The translations under genes were made by a program, and so were the position numbers. Below are positions 60,584-64,000 of a stretch of 64,000 bases of DNA, piece after piece (the first letter of the stretch is position 1; the number at the start of each line of letters is the position of its first letter). Source of the DNA: Candidatus Leptovillus gracilis (lineage in GTDB: Bacteria > Chloroflexota > Anaerolineae > Promineifilales > Promineifilaceae); NCBI GenBank assembly GCA_016716065.1, contig JADJXA010000004.1:310001-374000 (forward strand), given 5' to 3'. The notes beneath the pieces are model-generated. The model made no database searches, was not told the origin of the DNA, and saw only the letters and a program-made list of their open reading frames with translations.

Positions 60584-61257
60584 TTATTGTCCCCTTTAAC
60601 CAGATTCAGGCTGTGCTGTTTGATCTGGATGGCACGTTGATTGAGACCGATGACCTGGCGGTAGCCCAGGTGGAGCGCTGGTTACGGCCGTTATTCGCCC
60701 ACCGCGCCCCCCACATCGCCCGCTGGCTGATGATGAAAGCGGAAACACCCGGCAACGCCCTCATCACCCTGCTGGATTGGCTGCACCTGGACCTGCCCCT
60801 GATGGGCTTTACCGACCGGCTGCGGCGGCGGCGCGGCGTCTACCCCGCGCCAGAATTTGTGCTGATTGATGGGGTGGACGAGATGCTGCTGGCGCTGGCG
60901 CAGCGCTATCCGTTGGCCCTGGTAACAACCCGCAGCCGTTACCACATAGACCAGTTCTTGCTGCGTTTCCCCCAATTGGCAGACGTCTTCACCACCACCT
61001 GTGGCTTGCAAGACACCCGCCGCCTGAAGCCCCATCCAGAGCCTGTTTACCTGGCGGCTGCCCGGCTGGGCGTGCCGGTGACCAACTGCCTGATGGTGGG
61101 AGATACAACGGCCGATGTATTGGCGGCGCGGCGCGCCGGGGCGTGGAGTGCGGCTGTCTTATGTGGTTTTGGTGAACGGGGCGAACTGTCTCGCGCTGGC
61201 GCACACGTCATCTTCCCCTCCACCGCTGACGCGACTCCCTGGTTAATGAAGCTTTAG
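60580..61257 (+). CDS. HAD-superfamily phosphatase
   Basis: 225 aa. Motif I FDLDGTLIETDDLAVAQ (nucleophile Asp), motif II LALVTTRSRYHID, motif III Lys in TRRLKPHPEPVYLAAARLG and motif IV VGDTTADVLAARRAGAWS are intact, with a helical cap (about 25-95). Gph/YjjG-like in layout. It overlaps the membrane kinase, so the pair may reverse or channel each other's product; inference. Confidence 0.9.
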   Translation: MIIVPFNQIQAVLFDLDGTLIETDDLAVAQVERWLRPLFAHRAPHIARWLMMKAETPGNALITLLDWLHLDLPLMGFTDRLRRRRGVYPAPEFVLIDGVDEMLLALAQRYPLALVTTRSRYHIDQFLLRFPQLADVFTTTCGLQDTRRLKPHPEPVYLAAARLGVPVTNCLMVGDTTADVLAARRAGAWSAAVLCGFGERGELSRAGAHVIFPSTADATPWLMKL

Positions 61258-61262
61258 CCCAA

Positions 61263-61297
61263 ATCCTTCGACAAGCTCAGGACCAATCGTCAATCGT
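61263..61297. repeat. Dispersed repeat AATCCTTCGACAAGCTCAGG, copy 2
   Basis: Almost identical to 25349-25382, including the tail ACCAATCGTCAATCG; followed by GTGAATCGTCAATCC. It lies between the convergent HAD and pcm genes. Confidence 0.7.
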
Positions 61298-61303
61298 GAA
61301 TCG

Positions 61304-61960
61304 TCAATCCCCCCATCCCTCGGAGCCAATCAGCGGCACAAAGGCCACTGAACCCTTGCGCTCTTCCTGAAACACGGCCGTATCCACCCGCGTCACCCGA
61401 ATAAGCTGCTGCTGCCGCCGGTCTGCCCCCACCGGCATCACCAGCCGCCCGCCGATGGCAAGCTGCTGCTTCAATGAGTCGGGCACAGCCGGACCCCCGG
61501 CAGCCACGACGATGGCTTCAAACGGCGCCTGCTCTGGGTAGCCCTGCGAGCCATCGCCATGAATGACATGGACGTTGTCGTAACCCAAATGGGCCAGCCG
61601 TTTTCGGGCGTAGGCCACCAGTTCGGCGTGGCGTTCGATGGTGTAGACCACACGGGCCAGGCGGCTGAGTACGGCCGCGGCGTAGCCAGAACCGGCCCCC
61701 ACTTCCAACACCACATCGCCTGGCTCCAGGCGCAGCAGGCAGATCATGTAAGCGACAACATAAGGCTGTGAGATGGTTTGCTTGTGAGGTAACGGCAGGG
61801 GGCCATCTTGATAGGCGTGGAGATGGTAATTTTTGGGCACAAACAACTCGCGGGGGACGGTGTTCATGGCTTGCAGTACGGCCGTATCCCCAATTCCCCG
61901 CTGCCGAAGCTGTTCCTCGACCATCGCCGCCCGCTCGGCGGCAAAAATTTGTTCTGTCAC
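61304..61960 (-). CDS. pcm: Protein-L-isoaspartate O-methyltransferase
   Basis: 218 aa, standard length. Substrate loop FVPKNYHLHAYQDGPLPLPHKQTISQPYVVAYM and SAM motif I VVLEVGAGSGYAAAVLSRLA are intact, followed by IVVAAGGPAVPDSL. It repairs isoaspartyl residues in aged proteins. It lies 9 bases downstream of the response regulator gene, on the same strand. Confidence 0.94.
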   Translation of the reverse strand: MTEQIFAAERAAMVEEQLRQRGIGDTAVLQAMNTVPRELFVPKNYHLHAYQDGPLPLPHKQTISQPYVVAYMICLLRLEPGDVVLEVGAGSGYAAAVLSRLARVVYTIERHAELVAYARKRLAHLGYDNVHVIHGDGSQGYPEQAPFEAIVVAAGGPAVPDSLKQQLAIGGRLVMPVGADRRQQQLIRVTRVDTAVFQEERKGSVAFVPLIGSEGWGD

Positions 61961-61969
61961 TGCTTCCTG

Positions 61970-62623
61970 CTAGGCGTGGGTTTCCAAACGCGCGGCAAGC
62001 TCTTTAAGTTTGCCCCACTCTTTGCGTAAAACGTAGATCATCGCCAGCGACATCAGCCATTGCAGTTCGCAATCGGGGCGGGCAGCCAATTCCTCGTAAA
62101 CCAACAGCGCCTTGTCATCTGTGCGGCGCTGTTTGACATATTCATTCGCCAGTTCCACCAGGTAAATATCCCGCTGACGGCGCATGGTGGCCGATTGGTC
62201 AGCGCGGCTGCGGTTGGCAAGAATGCCCCGGCTGATCCGGCCCACCGTTTCGATCAGTTGGTCAGAGGTAAACGGCTTGGTCAGGTAGCCGCGCGCGCCG
62301 ACGGCCATGGCCTCCAACAACGTTTCCGGGTCGCGTTCGGCCGAAATGACAATACAGGCCATTTCCGGCCGTTCGGCCAGCATCACCTCGATGGCCCGCA
62401 GGCCGTTCATGTGCGGCATGTTGACGTCCATAAGGGCCATGTCTGGTTTGTGTTGGCGGGCTAATTCCACGGCTTCACGGCCGTTTTTGGCAATCGCCAC
62501 AATCTCAACGTTAGGGATCAGCGTCAACATCAGGCGCGTGCTGCGACGGGTTTCGGTGACATCATCGGCGACCAAAACACGTAATCGCTGCGGTTGATGA
62601 GACGATAGGGTCTGGTCCGACAT
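61970..62623 (-). CDS. Response regulator with C-terminal helical domain
   Basis: 217 aa from ATG 62623; a TTG start three codons upstream is less likely. The receiver domain (about 14-135) keeps VLVADD, the phospho-Asp in DMALMDVNMPHMNG, the Thr/Ser switch and TKPF. The C-terminal part (about 145-217: RRQRDIYLVELANEYVKQRRTDDKALLVYEELAA) is TPR-like, not a DNA-binding domain. It probably works by protein interaction; the cognate kinase is not adjacent. Confidence 0.87.
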   Translation of the reverse strand: MSDQTLSSHQPQRLRVLVADDVTETRRSTRLMLTLIPNVEIVAIAKNGREAVELARQHKPDMALMDVNMPHMNGLRAIEVMLAERPEMACIVISAERDPETLLEAMAVGARGYLTKPFTSDQLIETVGRISRGILANRSRADQSATMRRQRDIYLVELANEYVKQRRTDDKALLVYEELAARPDCELQWLMSLAMIYVLRKEWGKLKELAARLETHA

Positions 62624-62757
62624 CTTTGGCAATCCTCAAACAGCGGCCTGGTACTGGCAAGCCACTGTGCTAATTCCAGGCTGGTTATTGTTGTAGTGGG
62701 TATTCGTATTATACACAATGGCGAAGGGGTAGGGAAGCAAACAAATCCGCGGCTCCA

Positions 62758-62789
62758 GTCCCCGGCATTTTTTAGGATATGCCGGGGAC
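62758..62789. terminator. 11-bp hairpin near the dodecin stop
   Basis: GTCCCCGGCAT (62758-62768) pairs exactly with ATGCCGGGGAC (62779-62789) around a 10-nt loop. It lies 22 bases after the dodecin stop on the minus strand. There is no U-tract, so termination is probable but not certain. Confidence 0.6.
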
Positions 62790-62810
62790 CTGTGTAAGAT
62801 TCAGAAACGG

Positions 62811-63017
62811 TTACTCGTTTTCAAACTTGAAGGACAGGGCAACCCGCGCCCGATATTCAACCACCTGACCTTCCTCCAGCCGCATGTCCAGTTTCACCAC
62901 CTCGGCAACGCGCAGATCACGCAGGCTTTGATTGGCCCGGTCCACCACGCTTTTGGCGGCCTCTTCCCAGGAATTGGGGCTGGTTCCTACCAACTCGATA
63001 ATCTTGTACACACTCAT
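62811..63017 (-). CDS. Dodecin
   Basis: 68 aa, typical length. MSVYKIIELVGTSPNSWEEAAKSVVDRA, then LRVAEVVKLDMRLEEGQVVEYRARVALSFKFE, is the dodecin pattern, with the flavin-stacking Trp in NSWEEA. Dodecamers bind flavins or CoA and buffer them. AAGGAGG lies upstream of the ATG. Confidence 0.95.
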   Translation of the reverse strand: MSVYKIIELVGTSPNSWEEAAKSVVDRANQSLRDLRVAEVVKLDMRLEEGQVVEYRARVALSFKFENE

Positions 63018-63229
63018 TGCAAAAAACCTCCTTCAATTGGCGGCGCATGGCTGGCATGTAAATGGCGGTGAGCAACTCTGGTAAATAAAGTGGAAAACTG
63101 TTATCAGGCTATCAGGAAATAGCGGCGTTGTCTAGTAGCAGTGTTCGATACCTGGTCCACTCCCCGTTCTGCTCAGTCTAATTTGTGTTATAGTTTATAC
63201 GGTGCAAGCGCACAGGAAAAGACATCCAC

Positions 63230-64000
63230 ATGACTACCCCCGCCGAACCGACTACCCTGGAAAAGATGCGCGGCCTGCGCTGGAGCATCTTTGGGGATTC
63301 TGCTAACTCCATTTTTGTCCAATTCACCTATTTTGGCTCTGTCTTCATCCTCTTCTTAGACGCGCTGGGTTTGGGCAAAGGGGAAATTGGCGTGCTGCTC
63401 TCCTTCTTCCCTTTTGCCGGACTCATCGCCCTTGTTGTTGCGCCGGCCGTCGCCCGCTTTGGCTACAAACGCACCTTCCTCACCTTTTGGTCGCTGCGTA
63501 CTGTCATCACCGCTTTTTTGCTGTTGACGCCTGGCGTGTTAGCAACCTTCGGTGAAGCAGTCACCGTCGTCTATGTCGGTCTGATTGTGGCCGGGTTTGC
63601 CCTCTGCCGCGCCATCGGCGAGACAGGCAAATATCCCTGGACGCAGGAATATGTGCCCAACCATGTGCGCGGCAAATTCTCCGCTTTGGATAACCTGTTT
63701 ACCACCATTGTGGGCATTTTGGCGGTGGTTACGGCCGGGTTGGTCATAGAACGTTCGGCCGATCTGACCGGCTTCATGCTGCTGATGGGCGCCGGCGTGC
63801 TGGCCGCTTTCCTGTCTGTGTGGGCTTATTCCTTCATCCCCGGCGGCGCGCCGATCCGCGGCGCCGGGCAGCAAAGCCACCGCGACCTGCGCGATGCCAT
63901 CACCGATCGCAGCTTTCGCAACTATCTGCTGGCAATTGCTCTGATGACCCTGGCAACCACGCCGATGACTTCGTTTTTGCCCCTGTTTATGCGCGAACAG
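63230..64000 (+). CDS. MFS transporter, N-terminal part (truncated by window end)
   Basis: 257 codons, open at the right edge. ATG 63230 has AGGAAAA upstream. The first half has about six helices: SIFVQFTYFGSVFILFLDALGLG, IGVLLSFFPFAGLIALVVAPAV, then the MFS loop ARFGYKR between helices 2 and 3, and VYVGLIVAGFALCRAI. The loop after helix 6 (HRDLRDAITDRSFRNYL) is typical. Substrate unknown. Confidence 0.85.
   Translation, partial: MTTPAEPTTLEKMRGLRWSIFGDSANSIFVQFTYFGSVFILFLDALGLGKGEIGVLLSFFPFAGLIALVVAPAVARFGYKRTFLTFWSLRTVITAFLLLTPGVLATFGEAVTVVYVGLIVAGFALCRAIGETGKYPWTQEYVPNHVRGKFSALDNLFTTIVGILAVVTAGLVIERSADLTGFMLLMGAGVLAAFLSVWAYSFIPGGAPIRGAGQQSHRDLRDAITDRSFRNYLLAIALMTLATTPMTSFLPLFMREQ

Overview
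The window looks like a chromosomal segment of a Chloroflexota bacterium of the Anaerolineae/Ardenticatenia type. This is inferred from moderately high GC, a GlmL-type ASKHA gene inside a cluster of zinc-ribbon and membrane proteins, secreted proteins with Thr/Pro stalks and 'YLP' motifs, and PF13625-, DUF5995- and dodecin-type genes. No rRNA, CRISPR array, transposase or phage module was seen. One tRNA (Val, anticodon GAC) is present. The octamer ACGGCCGT recurs throughout, in genes, promoters and terminators, far more often than composition predicts; it resembles a HIP1-like highly iterated palindrome.

Layout. 1-4106 (minus): a secreted-protein group (truncated secreted protein, clan-A glycoside hydrolase, beta-propeller) behind a frameshifted Wzt-type polysaccharide-export ATPase. 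4301-7499 (plus): MoxR ATPase, DUF58 protein and a THUMP-type RNA methylase. 7506-12723 (minus): a tandemly duplicated hybrid histidine kinase, PspA, a TPR/zinc-ribbon membrane protein and a coiled-coil membrane protein, probably an envelope-stress group. 13045-22345 (minus): a tightly coupled operon (92-aa protein, anchored protein, polytopic protein, a 1145-aa zinc-ribbon protein with about 20 acidic Trp-Leu motifs, polytopic protein, GlmL-like ASKHA, barrel-type protein), plus an LPDTG-ended protein. It is the best candidate here for an undescribed system.

22616-30698 (plus): lipid kinase, PF13625 protein, Rieske protein, GT4 glycosyltransferase, thymidylate-kinase-like protein, and a cohesin/dockerin/beta-helix surface protein. 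31312-36285: DUF5995, CAP-domain protein, RNB exoribonuclease, LysM protein. 36409-48973: mixed metabolism and small genes (ilvD, an HNH pair, RidA, GNAT, OsmC, an O-antigen-ligase-like protein, tgt, a 4Fe-4S protein, lpdA, an SH3-like protein, thrC).

49097-54696: a LysM lipoprotein, a TPR protein and an rRNA-methylation island (rlmH, rsmI, rsmE and two tandem ArmA/Rmt/FmrO-type 16S methyltransferases) next to tRNA-Val. 55070-59817 (plus): two SPFH-like membrane proteins, a TPR protein and a PfkB kinase in a coupled operon. 59906-64000: polyprenol-type kinase, HAD phosphatase, pcm, response regulator, dodecin and a truncated MFS transporter. Intergenic regions hold several dispersed repeat families and heptamer tandem repeats that often form inverted repeats at gene ends.
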